From an uncultured Bacteroidales bacterium (GTDB lineage: Bacteria > Bacteroidota > Bacteroidia > Bacteroidales > UBA932), in NCBI GenBank assembly GCA_947168525.1, contig CAMVMG010000019.1:1-36677 (forward strand): DNA of 36,677 bases, read 5' to 3'. Positions within the stretch are counted from its first letter, which is position 1, and every line of letters starts with the position of its first letter. Below are positions 6,749-15,814 of this stretch, one piece after another. The notes under the pieces were generated by a model. The model made no database searches, was not told the DNA's origin, and saw only the letters and a program-made list of their open reading frames with translations. The position numbers were made by a program, and so were the translations under genes.

Positions 6749-9577
6749 TTACCTTCCGCAGAGCGTCTTGAAGTCGCAGAGGCTGCAGCTCTGCGGCTTT
6801 TCCGTACGTTGGAACGGAATGTCCGGGTTCACCAGCTGGTCCAGGGTCTGCTCCAGCCTTTCCCTGGCCAGGCGGGAGAATTCCTGACTTTCGGGCTGGT
6901 CTTTCAGGGCCTGGGTATAGAGTTGTACCGTGCTGTAGATGGAATTGACCAGGACTTTTCCCGAGAATGCCGGGTCCTGGTGCAGGTAATAGTCGTACAG
7001 GAACAGCTGGAGGGCAATCTTGGGCCGTGCGGTGCCCGGCGGAGCAAAGAGCTTTTCCACGATGGCTGGCGCGTTGGTGTCGCTGATGTTCATTTCGTCG
7101 CTGCTCACGGTGCCGGTCTTATAGTCCAGGATGCGGACCTCTCCGGGGAGGTAGCTGTCAATCCGGTCGATAAACCCTTTGAAACGGAATCCGTGGAAGG
7201 TAGCTTTGCGCCGGTTCTCCAGGCCCAGGATCCGGAACCCTTCACTTCCGGAATCGGCAAGGAGCTTCCGGTCGTGGGAGAGGGTGTTCTCCACATAGTC
7301 CAGCAGCACGCGTTCCAGGATCAGGTTACGCCCGCTCACCTCTACGCTTTTCATCTCTTCCATTACCTTTTCCCGGATGCGCCGCTGCAGCTCTTTTCTG
7401 GATTTCTGCATCCGGTCCAAGTCTGCAACCCGAAGCAGGCCGCCCAGGAAGGGCGTGTAGAGTTCCTGCATCACTTTGTGGAAGACATTTCCCAGCATGC
7501 CGGCGTCCAGGGATTCGGCCACCTCGTCATCGGCGGCAAGCCCTTCCACGGCCTTGTAATAGAATTTGGCGGGACAGAACAGGTAGTCCTGCATCAGGGT
7601 GGCGGAAAGCTCCATCTCGCGGATTCGCCGGATGTGCTCCTCCGTTTTGGGAATGGCCGGGGCGGCGGATACGGGATGCATCTCGGCCGCGGCGGTGTAT
7701 CTCTTCAGTTTCATCCCGAAATGGTATTCCAGCTGCTTGATGTAGCGGCTCTCCTCTCCACTCTTGACACCCTCCGTGCGGCTGTCGTAGATCAGATAGA
7801 CGCGTTCTGCGCGCTGGATCATCCGGTAGAAGTAGTAGGCCCACACGGCATCCTGGTACTCATGGGTGGGCAGGCCGAAGCCTTTGCGCAGTTCCGGCGG
7901 AATGAAAGAGGAGTTGAAGCTTTTCCGGGGGAACGTGCTCTCGTTGGCGCTGAAGATGACCAGGTTCCGGAAATCCAGCGCCCGGGTTTCCAGTGGACCC
8001 ATGATCTGGAGCCCTTGCAGCGGTTCTCCGCGGAAGGGGACGGAAATTCCTTTCAGCAGGCCGTCCAGGATGCTCAGGTGGGTGGCGGGAAGCAGGGGAA
8101 GGTCTTTTTCCTGCAGGATGTTCAGCACGGTGTGGCAGCGTTTGGCAAAATCCAGTTCCAGCAGGGTTTCCCCTTCCGGGCCCATCCGCCTGCCCAGGTA
8201 CAGGAGAATCTCCTGCAGGTACTGTTCCATTCCATGATTCTGCCGGGCCGATGCTTCCTTCGGCCGGGTAATCACCGGACGGAATACCAGCTCCAGTAGC
8301 GCCCCGCCCCGGAGGTCTTCCAGGGGGACATAGTACTTGCCCTCCTGCTTGACTTTTTCCACAGCGGCTGTCTCTTCGGGGGACAGGGCTTCCCGGAACA
8401 GGCTGGCCGAGAACACTTCGCTCACGCTGCGGTGGTAGAAGTACCAGGTGCCGTCGGAGCGGTGCCGGAGCTGCATCTGCAGGGCGCCCACCGCGTTGAC
8501 CAGGGTGTACACGGCGCTGGAGGTCATGGGAAAGCCCATGGTTACGTTGATGCTGCCGTACTGCTCCGGAATGGAACTCAGCAGGGGCAGCAGCAGGGAT
8601 TCGTCGGGAAGCACGAAGGCGGTCTCTACCGGATCCCCCTGGATTTCGGAGAGAATGCCGGGCGCCAGCTTGGCCTGCCCCACCGACGAGGGAACGCTCA
8701 CCACCCGGATTTCCGGCGTTCCCAGGCCCTCCGGGTCCGGGGTGAATGCCGGTGGAAACTCCCGGAGATTGTCCCTCAGGAAGAGCGAAGATTTGTTCTC
8801 CGGATCTTTGATTTCGGCCGAACTGAAATCCCAGACAAAGCTGGCCAGGCGGGCGTCGCGCATCTTCTGAAGCAGCAGTTTCTCGCACAGGTTCAGCGCG
8901 TTCATGCCCACGAACACAAACTGTTCCGTCCCCGGAAAAACCGGTGAGAGAACGTCCCGGGCCGACTCTTTTTTCACTCGCTCGGCCAGGGAGCGGTACA
9001 CCTTTCCCTCATAGGCCATCCCTTCCCGGTCCAGGGCTTCGTTGAAGTTCCGGTACAGGGGGTACAGGATGTTCCAGAGCCCCAGGAACCGCTCTTTCAT
9101 GAGACCGCTCTTGCGCTCCCGGAAGTGGGCGAGGAAGTGGTCGATGGCTGTCCGCTGGGTCTCGCTCAAGTAGGAGTAGCTGTCTTGGATGGATTTGAGG
9201 TCGGCCACGTTCTGGAACAGGGCCCGGGCATCGACCAGATATTTGTCCACGTCCGAGAAATCGGAGAGGATCATGTCTCCCCAGAAGATGAATTCGTCCA
9301 GGGGCTCCGCCTGCAGGTACAGCTCCTTGTAGCAGTCGTACAGGATGAGCAGCAGGCGGATGCGGTCCGTCACCTGCACCCCGTGCACTTCGCAGAAGAA
9401 GTCGCTGATCGTGTACAGGGGCGGGACTGCGAGGGCGATGCCCTGTTCTTTCACCTTCTCCGACAGGTATTTCCGAAAAAATACGATGGATCTACGGTTG
9501 GGAAAGACAAACAGGGTGCGGCCCAGCCTGTCCGGCTGGAAATAATGGGCTGCGACTTGTTTCAGGAAGGGCGTCAT
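6749..9577 (-). CDS. AddB-like PD-(D/E)XK nuclease with Fe-S cluster motif
   Basis: 942-residue protein of the AddB/RecB-nuclease superfamily, expected to act in processing double-strand DNA breaks. The C-terminal nuclease shows the RecB-type set: H700 in GNVFHK, D804 in FIDRID, D818 and K820 in ILDYKTG. Four cysteines (C668 in FCPAKF, then C931, C934 and C940 at the extreme C-terminus) reproduce the split 4Fe-4S staple that brackets AddB nuclease domains. The N-terminal helicase-like half has no Walker A motif: it opens with FVFPNRRS where the P-loop region would be. So it is probably a structural and nuclease subunit. No AddA-type helicase gene is in the window. It is the last gene of the minus-strand operon, 21 bases after the S9 peptidase gene. 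Confidence 0.87.
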   Translation of the reverse strand: MTPFLKQVAAHYFQPDRLGRTLFVFPNRRSIVFFRKYLSEKVKEQGIALAVPPLYTISDFFCEVHGVQVTDRIRLLLILYDCYKELYLQAEPLDEFIFWGDMILSDFSDVDKYLVDARALFQNVADLKSIQDSYSYLSETQRTAIDHFLAHFRERKSGLMKERFLGLWNILYPLYRNFNEALDREGMAYEGKVYRSLAERVKKESARDVLSPVFPGTEQFVFVGMNALNLCEKLLLQKMRDARLASFVWDFSSAEIKDPENKSSLFLRDNLREFPPAFTPDPEGLGTPEIRVVSVPSSVGQAKLAPGILSEIQGDPVETAFVLPDESLLLPLLSSIPEQYGSINVTMGFPMTSSAVYTLVNAVGALQMQLRHRSDGTWYFYHRSVSEVFSASLFREALSPEETAAVEKVKQEGKYYVPLEDLRGGALLELVFRPVITRPKEASARQNHGMEQYLQEILLYLGRRMGPEGETLLELDFAKRCHTVLNILQEKDLPLLPATHLSILDGLLKGISVPFRGEPLQGLQIMGPLETRALDFRNLVIFSANESTFPRKSFNSSFIPPELRKGFGLPTHEYQDAVWAYYFYRMIQRAERVYLIYDSRTEGVKSGEESRYIKQLEYHFGMKLKRYTAAAEMHPVSAAPAIPKTEEHIRRIREMELSATLMQDYLFCPAKFYYKAVEGLAADDEVAESLDAGMLGNVFHKVMQELYTPFLGGLLRVADLDRMQKSRKELQRRIREKVMEEMKSVEVSGRNLILERVLLDYVENTLSHDRKLLADSGSEGFRILGLENRRKATFHGFRFKGFIDRIDSYLPGEVRILDYKTGTVSSDEMNISDTNAPAIVEKLFAPPGTARPKIALQLFLYDYYLHQDPAFSGKVLVNSIYSTVQLYTQALKDQPESQEFSRLARERLEQTLDQLVNPDIPFQRTEKPQSCSLCDFKTLCGR

Positions 9578-9598
9578 GAGCTTTGTACAGCGTGATTC

Positions 9599-12352
9599 TT
9601 ATTCCGGCAGTTCGTAGCCGAAGTACCAGTCTTTCTTCAGGGTGGGGACGCCGTCGGTCATCCAGGCCGGCGCGGGTTCTCCTTTCAGATAATGGTCGAA
9701 GAACTGCTGCAGACGGATGGTGAGGTCTTTGCGGTTGCGGCGTTCGCGGAGGTTGTGGGCTTCGTCGTTGTATTCCAGCAGCCAGGCGGGTTTCCCCAGC
9801 CGCCGCAGGCCCATGAACATCTCGATGCCCTGGTACCACGGAACGGCGCCGTCGGCATCGTTGTGCATGATCAGGACCGGCGTGGTTACGTTGGGCAGCT
9901 TGAACAGGGCGGAGTTCTCCAGGTACAGCTCCAGGCCGTCCCAGAGATTGCGCCCGATCCGGCTCTGTCCCTCCTCGTACTGTCCCTGGCGGCTACTGCC
10001 GGATTCCCATCGGATGCCGCCGTAGGCCGACGTCATGTTGCTCACCGGAGCCCCGGCCCCGGCGGCCTTGAACATGCCGGTGCGCGTAATCAGGTAAGCC
10101 ACCTGGTAGCCGCCCCAGCTCTGGCCCTGGATGGCCATGTTGTCTTTGTCCACCCAAGGGTAGCGGGTGAGGGACTCGGCCCCGCTCACGATGCAGTTGT
10201 AGGCCGATTCGCCTGGAAGCCCGGCCGTATAGACGATGTCCGGGACAAAGACCACGTAGCCCCTGGACACATAGAAGGCGATGTTGATGATGGACCAGCT
10301 GGGCTGCACCTGAATGTGGTTGTACAGGGTTTCCGAGCTTTTCTCGTAGAAGTAGATCATCACGGGATACTTCTTGTGCTCGTCCAGGTTCTCGGGCTTG
10401 TACAGCAGGCCGTCCAGTCTGGTTCCGTCGTAGGCGTACCAGTGGTACAGCTCCACGGTGCCCCAGCTATAGTCTGCCATCTGGGGGTTGATGGCGGTGT
10501 ATTTCTGCTCTTCCTTGCCCAGGGAACGGGTATAGTAGACATCCATGGGCAGGTTGAAGTTGCCTTTCAGGTAGGTGAAGGCATCGGCCTCCCTGGCCTT
10601 TTTCACGCCGTTCCAGGAATATCCACCCCGTACCAGCGTCCGGAAGGTCTTCTCCGGCTTGGAAAGCTGTACGCTGGCCAGGCCGTTTTCCTTGCTGGTG
10701 TTGTCGAACAAGGAGAGGAGGATGGTCTCGTCCGCACCCACGTGGCGCTCCTGCTCGCGGTCTTTCAGGTTCAGGTAGCGGTAGGTGATGCCCTGCTGCC
10801 GGCCGGAAGTCAGGCGCACGGGCGTACTGCCATCGACGGGTACTTTCCAGATATCGTAACGGTCATACACCAGCAAGGCCCGGTCGCCGTCCAGCCATCC
10901 GGCCAAGCCATAGGGGCTGGGGAGGGCGGGGTGGTCGTCATCCTCGTCCCAGAAGGCCACCGGGGCGTCGGAAAGGAGGCTGCGGATGGCGTCCGACGCG
11001 ATGTCGTAGAGTTCCCATCCCCTGCGGGCGGGATCCCACCACACCACATACCTGGCCAGCGGTGACAGCGAAGGGTTGCCTGCCTGTCCCTTGACGATGG
11101 TGCGGGAGCCTTCCGGCGTATCCAGGATCACGCTCACGCTGCCTTCATAGGTCCACTGCTGCTCGATGGGGTTGTCGGCCACCACCCTGAGCGCATACGG
11201 GGAGTCTCCCCGGTCTCCCAGGGAGAAGCGGGCGGCGCGGCGGTCGTTGAGCAGGCGCAGCTCCCCGCCGGGCAGGACCTCGGCCGGGAAGGTGTAGGCC
11301 GATTCCCGGTCCTTGTTCACCTTCACCACCGGAGGAAGCTGCTCCGCGTCCCAATTCCAGATGTCCAGCCCCGGTGTCTCGAAGGGAACCAGGGTGGTGT
11401 CCTTCGGCGGCATGTACTCCTGGACGCTGGTGAAGATGCGCCGGCCATCGTGGCTGAAGGAGCAGGAACTGTTCTCGGTGAGGCCCCATCCCGCATGGGC
11501 GCGGCCCGCCTGGTCTGGTGTAAGCAGGGTATCCAGCGCGCCGCTCGAGAGGGTATAGCGCAGCAGCGAGGCGTGTTTGCTGCCACTGGAGAGGGTGTCC
11601 TGCGCAGTTAGGAAAAGGACCTGGGTTCCCTTTTCGTCGAACTGGGGGAGACCCATCCACCGGCAGCTGTCCGGAAGTATCCGGACGGCGCCCGTGGAGA
11701 CGTCGTAGAAGCCGGCGCCGAATGCCTTCTTGCCCACTTTCCGTACCAGGGCCAGCGCATTCCCGTCCTTGGAGAACTGGTACTGATCCACCTGCTGCAG
11801 GGTGTCCAGGTGTGCATCGGCAAAATGGTATACCACCAGCGGGCCACCCAGGCGGTCTTTCTTCTTGCGGTCGGCCGGCTGCATGAAAGTGGTGTCGGCA
11901 GATGCGAAAGCAAAGGCGGCGCTGGCAAATTTCCCCATCTTATACCCTTTGACATCGGCGAATTTAGTGACCTCGCCGCTCCTCAGGTCGATGACCGCCA
12001 GGGAGTCCTTGGGCATCTCGTCCGGTTTTTTCTTGTCGATACGGGCCTCCCGGGTCTTGGCGAACTGGGGTTTTACCAGGCACACGGCATGGGTCTCGCT
12101 GTCCAGGATGCGGGCCTGGTACCCTCGTTCGACATCAATCACGCGCCCTTTTTTGCCCAGCACACGGAAGGTGAGCACGCCGTCGCCCTCCTGCGGATTC
12201 ACTTCGTAGCTGATGACGTTACCTTTCGGGGAGATGGACGTGGCACCGACGCTCTGCCAGCTGTCATAGACCGTATGGTCCAGCGGTTTTTTTTGTGCCA
12301 GGGCCAGCCCGGTAACAGTCAGGAGGCCGGCTAGAAGAAACATTCTTTTCAT
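9599..12352 (-). CDS. Exported S9-family prolyl oligopeptidase-like peptidase
   Basis: 917-residue serine peptidase with a Sec signal peptide (about residues 1-19, cleavage after LALA) and no lipobox, so periplasmic or secreted. Residues about 30-620 should form the beta-propeller that limits access to small peptides. The alpha/beta-hydrolase domain follows, with nucleophile S745 in GQSWGGY, Asp834 in NDADGAVPW and His866 in DEAHNL. Subfamily (DPP IV-like or acylaminoacyl-peptidase-like) cannot be assigned by eye. The gene starts 2 bases after the GH25 stop codon and belongs to the pepC-pssA operon. Together with the other exported peptidases it fits peptide scavenging. Confidence 0.92.
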   Translation of the reverse strand: MKRMFLLAGLLTVTGLALAQKKPLDHTVYDSWQSVGATSISPKGNVISYEVNPQEGDGVLTFRVLGKKGRVIDVERGYQARILDSETHAVCLVKPQFAKTREARIDKKKPDEMPKDSLAVIDLRSGEVTKFADVKGYKMGKFASAAFAFASADTTFMQPADRKKKDRLGGPLVVYHFADAHLDTLQQVDQYQFSKDGNALALVRKVGKKAFGAGFYDVSTGAVRILPDSCRWMGLPQFDEKGTQVLFLTAQDTLSSGSKHASLLRYTLSSGALDTLLTPDQAGRAHAGWGLTENSSCSFSHDGRRIFTSVQEYMPPKDTTLVPFETPGLDIWNWDAEQLPPVVKVNKDRESAYTFPAEVLPGGELRLLNDRRAARFSLGDRGDSPYALRVVADNPIEQQWTYEGSVSVILDTPEGSRTIVKGQAGNPSLSPLARYVVWWDPARRGWELYDIASDAIRSLLSDAPVAFWDEDDDHPALPSPYGLAGWLDGDRALLVYDRYDIWKVPVDGSTPVRLTSGRQQGITYRYLNLKDREQERHVGADETILLSLFDNTSKENGLASVQLSKPEKTFRTLVRGGYSWNGVKKAREADAFTYLKGNFNLPMDVYYTRSLGKEEQKYTAINPQMADYSWGTVELYHWYAYDGTRLDGLLYKPENLDEHKKYPVMIYFYEKSSETLYNHIQVQPSWSIINIAFYVSRGYVVFVPDIVYTAGLPGESAYNCIVSGAESLTRYPWVDKDNMAIQGQSWGGYQVAYLITRTGMFKAAGAGAPVSNMTSAYGGIRWESGSSRQGQYEEGQSRIGRNLWDGLELYLENSALFKLPNVTTPVLIMHNDADGAVPWYQGIEMFMGLRRLGKPAWLLEYNDEAHNLRERRNRKDLTIRLQQFFDHYLKGEPAPAWMTDGVPTLKKDWYFGYELPE

Positions 12353-12354
12353 AT

Positions 12355-13197
12355 CTATTGTTGGATGACAGATAAATCTACATACCCTCTGATGCCGTAA
12401 ACCACGGCTTTGTCAGAGAACTGCCAGCTGCTCCAGCCCGGCGTAAGGGGTGGGGCGCTGTTGTACCGGGCTATCCACAGGGGATAATGCTCCGTGATGT
12501 CCGCGGACAAAATGTCCAGGGCAAATTTGTCGTTCGTGTATACCATAGGCTTGCGCCCGTAGTGGGCCTCTACGGCCTTGAGCCAGATCAGGGCCTTCCG
12601 GTTGAGCTCCTCCGGGGTGCAGCCGCTGTGGATGGTCTCCAAGTCCAGCACGGGATCCAGGTCTGCGTGGGCGAGCGTTACGGCCGATATATAGTTCTGA
12701 GCCTGCAGGAGCGGGTCTGTGGAGGTGCGGAAAAAGTGGTACGCCCCCCGGGAAATGCCCACCCTGGCGGCCTGGGCCCAGTATTCGTCAAAACGGTCGT
12801 CTTTCATGGACACGCCTTCCGTCGCCTTGAGGAAAACCCGGGAAACAGGGTGGATCTCCCGCGAGCGGAGGATGTCTTTGCTGGTGCGTCCCTTGTGGTC
12901 AATCACCACCCGGAGCGAGTCCCACTGGATGTCTTTGTTGTGGTGGGACAGGTCTACGGCGTAGTGTAGGTATCCTTCCGGAACGCTTGCCCCTACGCTG
13001 TGGTCTCCCGCCTCAATCCAGTAGGGCACCGAGATGGCCAGCGCTACTGCCGCGAGGACGGCGCCCACCACCCACCAGGGCAGGTTGAGCTTCCGCTGTG
13101 CCTGCTTCTTTTTCTTCCCGGAAGCGGGCTTCCGGACAGTTTTCTTCCGGCCCGGGTTATTTGCCCGGATGGGCGTACTTCCTGAGGACGGCGGCAT
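12355..13197 (-). CDS. Membrane-anchored GH25 lysozyme-like muramidase
   Basis: Glycoside hydrolase family 25, expected to cut the N-acetylmuramic acid beta-1,4 linkage of peptidoglycan. Starting at the ATG at 13197 it has 280 residues: a very basic cytoplasmic tail (KKTVRKPASGKKKK, about 18-31), one transmembrane helix near 39-60, then the GH25 barrel. Visible active-site elements are D82 in AVDLSHHN and the DxE pair D185/E187 in VLDLETI. The frame stays open 120 bases further upstream, but that part lies inside pssA and is proline- and serine-rich shadow sequence. The first 41 bases overlap the 3' end of pssA, so translation is probably coupled. A type II membrane anchor suggests work on the cell's own wall. 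Confidence 0.88.
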   Translation of the reverse strand: MPPSSGSTPIRANNPGRKKTVRKPASGKKKKQAQRKLNLPWWVVGAVLAAVALAISVPYWIEAGDHSVGASVPEGYLHYAVDLSHHNKDIQWDSLRVVIDHKGRTSKDILRSREIHPVSRVFLKATEGVSMKDDRFDEYWAQAARVGISRGAYHFFRTSTDPLLQAQNYISAVTLAHADLDPVLDLETIHSGCTPEELNRKALIWLKAVEAHYGRKPMVYTNDKFALDILSADITEHYPLWIARYNSAPPLTPGWSSWQFSDKAVVYGIRGYVDLSVIQQ

Positions 13198-13897
13198 CGT
13201 GAATGACCAGGTTTTCCAGGATATAGATGACAAAGACGGCGAAGACGGCCAGGCTGAGGTGCTTCCTGCATACAATGACGGCCAGCAGGGCGGCGGCGGA
13301 CAGTGCCAGGAAAACAATCCGTTTGGTGTCCAGCAGCTTGTGGCCGGGTTTCACCTTCATGCCAAACATGGGAATTTCCGAGACCAGCAGCACGCCCAGC
13401 ATGACGGACAGCGTGGGCAGGAACCAGGGAGCCTCTGCCCAGGCGGCCAGGAAGGAGTCTGGCGTGGCATGGACATAGCAGCATAGTGCGCCCGAAATCA
13501 TGGCTGCGGTAGGGGTGGCCACGCCGATAAAATCCGTCTCCTGACGCTCGTCCGTGTTGAATTTGGCCAGCCTGAAGGCGCTCATCACCGCCAGGAAAAG
13601 GGGCACATAACTAATCCAGGAGGGTCCGCCCAGCCGCTGCATGGTTTCTACCAGCATCAGCGCGGGCAGCAGGCCAAAACTGACCATGTCGCAGAGCGAA
13701 TCCAGTTCTTTTCCAATCTCTGAATAGGCCCCCAGCAGCCGGGCTGCCAGGCCGTCGCAGAAGTCGAAGACGGCGGCTGCGAGCATGCAGGCGAAGGCGA
13801 TGTCCGGGCGGTGTTGGAACGTGAAAATCACTCCCATGGCCCCCGAGAGGAGGTTCATGGAAGTGATAGCATTGGGAATATGCTTTTTCAGCGTCAT
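13157..13897 (-). CDS. pssA: CDP-diacylglycerol-serine O-phosphatidyltransferase
   Basis: Integral membrane enzyme making phosphatidylserine from CDP-diacylglycerol and serine, the first step to phosphatidylethanolamine. At 246 residues it has the expected length. The CDP-alcohol phosphotransferase motif is complete: D45, D48-G49, A52-R53, G62, D66 and D70 in the block starting DFCDG. The rest consists of hydrophobic helices. It lies 3 bases downstream of pepC and overlaps the GH25 gene by 41 bases. No phosphatidylserine decarboxylase gene is in the window. Confidence 0.95.
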   Translation of the reverse strand: MTLKKHIPNAITSMNLLSGAMGVIFTFQHRPDIAFACMLAAAVFDFCDGLAARLLGAYSEIGKELDSLCDMVSFGLLPALMLVETMQRLGGPSWISYVPLFLAVMSAFRLAKFNTDERQETDFIGVATPTAAMISGALCCYVHATPDSFLAAWAEAPWFLPTLSVMLGVLLVSEIPMFGMKVKPGHKLLDTKRIVFLALSAAALLAVIVCRKHLSLAVFAVFVIYILENLVIHDAAVLRKYAHPGK

Positions 13898-13900
13898 TGT

Positions 13901-15100
13901 CTAGATGCCCAGCTTCTTGCGGATATCCTTGGGAATGGCATTCTTGTTGACGACAAAGTTGAGAGTCTTGCCCTTGACGAAGCTCTCGGACATGTACCAG
14001 ATGCCCTTGTAGGCACCGGTCTCTCCCCAGGAGTTCTTAATCAGATAGTACTTGTGGCCGTTCTGGTCTTTGGCGATGCCGTACAGGTGCATGCCGTGGT
14101 CGTCCGTGGAGGTTTTCTCGTCGAACCACAGTTGCCGGTTCTCCTGGTTCACCTCAATTTCCTTCACTTCCCTGGGGGCCTCTGGCTTGGCGTCTTCCCG
14201 GCCCACCCAGCGCTCCTGGTCAGAGCCGGAGGTGACGCGGGCTTCCTGGTCTACCAGGATGGCCAGGCCGTTGCGGGTGAAACCGGCCTCGGAGACGTCA
14301 CCGCCCCAGGCTACGGTGTAGCCGTTCTCGATGGCGTTGTCGATGATGGCCATGAACTCATCCAGCGGGACGTTCCAGGACGGAGTCCAGCGCCAGTTGT
14401 CCTGCACCTCGATGGCGAAGGAGGTGTAGAACGGATGATGGGTGAAGGAGGTGAAACCTACGTAGTCGTCCAGGTTGATGCCCAGGGAGTTACGGTAGGT
14501 CTCCGGGGTATAGTTGACACCGTTGACGGTGAAGGACTCGGGAATATCGCCCATGTAGGCATCCAGGATGCCGTTCACGCCCTTGGGCCAGACGGGGGTG
14601 AGTTTGCGGTTGGGGTTCTTGACCACGGCATCTACATAGCCTTTGAGCACGGCGTCCAGTTCTGCCTGTACCGGAAGGTCGTAGCCGTACTGCAGGCCGG
14701 AATAGGCGCTCTGGGGAACCAGGCCGTAGTTACGGGCCACGTCCAGTACATCGCCGAAGTCCGAGCCGGCGCCGTACTGCAACTTGCCGTCCAGGCGCAC
14801 ATACTTCAGGGAACGGTCATAGTAGGCCTTGCGCACCACGAACATCTCCGACAGGTCCGGATACAGGGCAGGGTCCTTGATGCCCTTGGCCTTGATGGCT
14901 TCCGACTCCAGGAAAGAGAGGGCGCTGAAGCACCAGCAGGTGCCACTGCGGTTCTGGTTCTTGATGGAGGTGATGGGGTTTTCCTTTACGATGGTGAACT
15001 GGTAGTCTTCCGGTTTTACGGCGGGAGCGTTCTGGGCCTGGGCCACGGCGCCTCCGAGGGTGGCGGCCAGGGCGGCCACGAGGATGCTGCGTTTCTTCAT
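13901..15100 (-). CDS. pepC: Exported aminopeptidase C (bleomycin hydrolase family, C1B)
   Basis: Papain-like cysteine aminopeptidase of family C1B, 399 residues. The catalytic set is visible: Q49 and C55 in KNQNRSGTCW, H338 in GMHLYG and N356 in KNSWGE. Unlike the cytosolic enzymes of lactic acid bacteria and yeast, it starts with a Sec signal peptide (MKKRSILVAALAA, cleavage near AQAQ at 20-23), so it should work in the periplasm or outside. It is somewhat shorter than the usual 440-450 residues. It is the first gene of a five-gene minus-strand operon and has its own promoter (TAATTTTG) 37 bases upstream. Confidence 0.93.
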   Translation of the reverse strand: MKKRSILVAALAATLGGAVAQAQNAPAVKPEDYQFTIVKENPITSIKNQNRSGTCWCFSALSFLESEAIKAKGIKDPALYPDLSEMFVVRKAYYDRSLKYVRLDGKLQYGAGSDFGDVLDVARNYGLVPQSAYSGLQYGYDLPVQAELDAVLKGYVDAVVKNPNRKLTPVWPKGVNGILDAYMGDIPESFTVNGVNYTPETYRNSLGINLDDYVGFTSFTHHPFYTSFAIEVQDNWRWTPSWNVPLDEFMAIIDNAIENGYTVAWGGDVSEAGFTRNGLAILVDQEARVTSGSDQERWVGREDAKPEAPREVKEIEVNQENRQLWFDEKTSTDDHGMHLYGIAKDQNGHKYYLIKNSWGETGAYKGIWYMSESFVKGKTLNFVVNKNAIPKDIRKKLGI

Positions 15101-15137
15101 ATCGGTGTGTTTAAATAAGATTTTCAGGCATGTCCTA

Positions 15138-15169
15138 CAAAATTAAATGTTTTATTGTAATTTTGCAAC
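15138..15169 (-). promoter_or_regulatory. Promoter of the pepC operon (-33 GTTG, -7 TAATTTTG)
   Basis: On the minus strand a perfect -7 box TAATTTTG (15145 to 15138) is preceded by GTTG (15169 to 15166) at a 20-base spacing. It lies 37 bases before the pepC ATG. It interlocks with the divergent plus-strand -7 box at 15158-15165, so both promoters cannot be occupied at once. Confidence 0.7.
15158..15165 (+). promoter_or_regulatory. -7 box TAATTTTG for the hydrolase gene at 15173
   Basis: Perfect TAnnTTTG whose last base is only 7 bases before the ATG at 15173. Since initiation normally falls some 5 bases after the box, the mRNA would have almost no leader. No convincing -33 box is visible. 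Confidence 0.6.
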
Positions 15170-15172
15170 ACT

Positions 15173-15814
15173 ATGCACAATGTACTTTATATTCACGGGA
15201 TGGGCGGCGGCGGCGACAGCCGGATTCCCGGCCTGCTGGCCGAACTTTTCCTGGAAGAGCCCGTCCGGATCATCGTCCGTACCTACAGTTTCGACCCTGA
15301 AGAGGGTGCCCTCCAGATTGCGGCGTGGGTACAGGAACTCCAGCCTTCCCTGGTGATCGGGGAGTCTCTGGGGGCCATCCAGGCGCTCCGGGTGGGAGGC
15401 ATCCCCCACCTGTTCGTTTCTCCGTCGCTGGGTGCTCCGGCGCTCCTTGTGAAACTGGTCCCCGTGTCCCGCTTCGCCCTGGGCCGATGGTACCTTCACC
15501 GCCGTTTCCCCGTGAAGCAGGGAGATCGCCAGAAGCTTTTTTTCCGTCCTTCCGTACTCCGGAAATATGGTCCGCACTGGGAGAAGGCGCAGGAGCAGGC
15601 CAGCCGTGACCAGGCGGCCGGTCTGCCGTTTTTCGCCTTTTTTGGCACCATGGACCACTACAAACGCTCCGGCGTGGTGCAGGTGGGCCTGTGGGAATCC
15701 CTCTTCGGAAAAGACTCTTATCAGGAATATGCCGGCACCCATTTCATGGAAGAGGAGTATGTGAGAAGCCTCCTTGTCCCCAAGATTCGGGAAATGCTGG
15801 GATTGCAAAAGTAG
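15173..15814 (+). CDS. Small alpha/beta-hydrolase, YqiA/YcfP-like
   Basis: 213-residue cytoplasmic alpha/beta-hydrolase of the YqiA/UPF0227-like group, often annotated as esterase or thioesterase. It opens directly with the first strand and oxyanion turn (VLYIHGMGG). The nucleophile elbow is GESLG with S65. Asp161 (GTMDHY) and His190 (AGTHFM) complete a plausible triad. There is no signal peptide. The start cannot be moved downstream without losing the first strand. It is the first gene of the long plus-strand block, divergent from pepC. Substrate unknown. Confidence 0.85.
   Translation: MHNVLYIHGMGGGGDSRIPGLLAELFLEEPVRIIVRTYSFDPEEGALQIAAWVQELQPSLVIGESLGAIQALRVGGIPHLFVSPSLGAPALLVKLVPVSRFALGRWYLHRRFPVKQGDRQKLFFRPSVLRKYGPHWEKAQEQASRDQAAGLPFFAFFGTMDHYKRSGVVQVGLWESLFGKDSYQEYAGTHFMEEEYVRSLLVPKIREMLGLQK

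Noticed and set aside
13198..13317. Apparent 40-residue N-terminal extension of the GH25 protein
   Set aside because: It overlaps pssA out of phase and is Ser/Pro-rich; the next ATG gives a basic tail plus membrane anchor.
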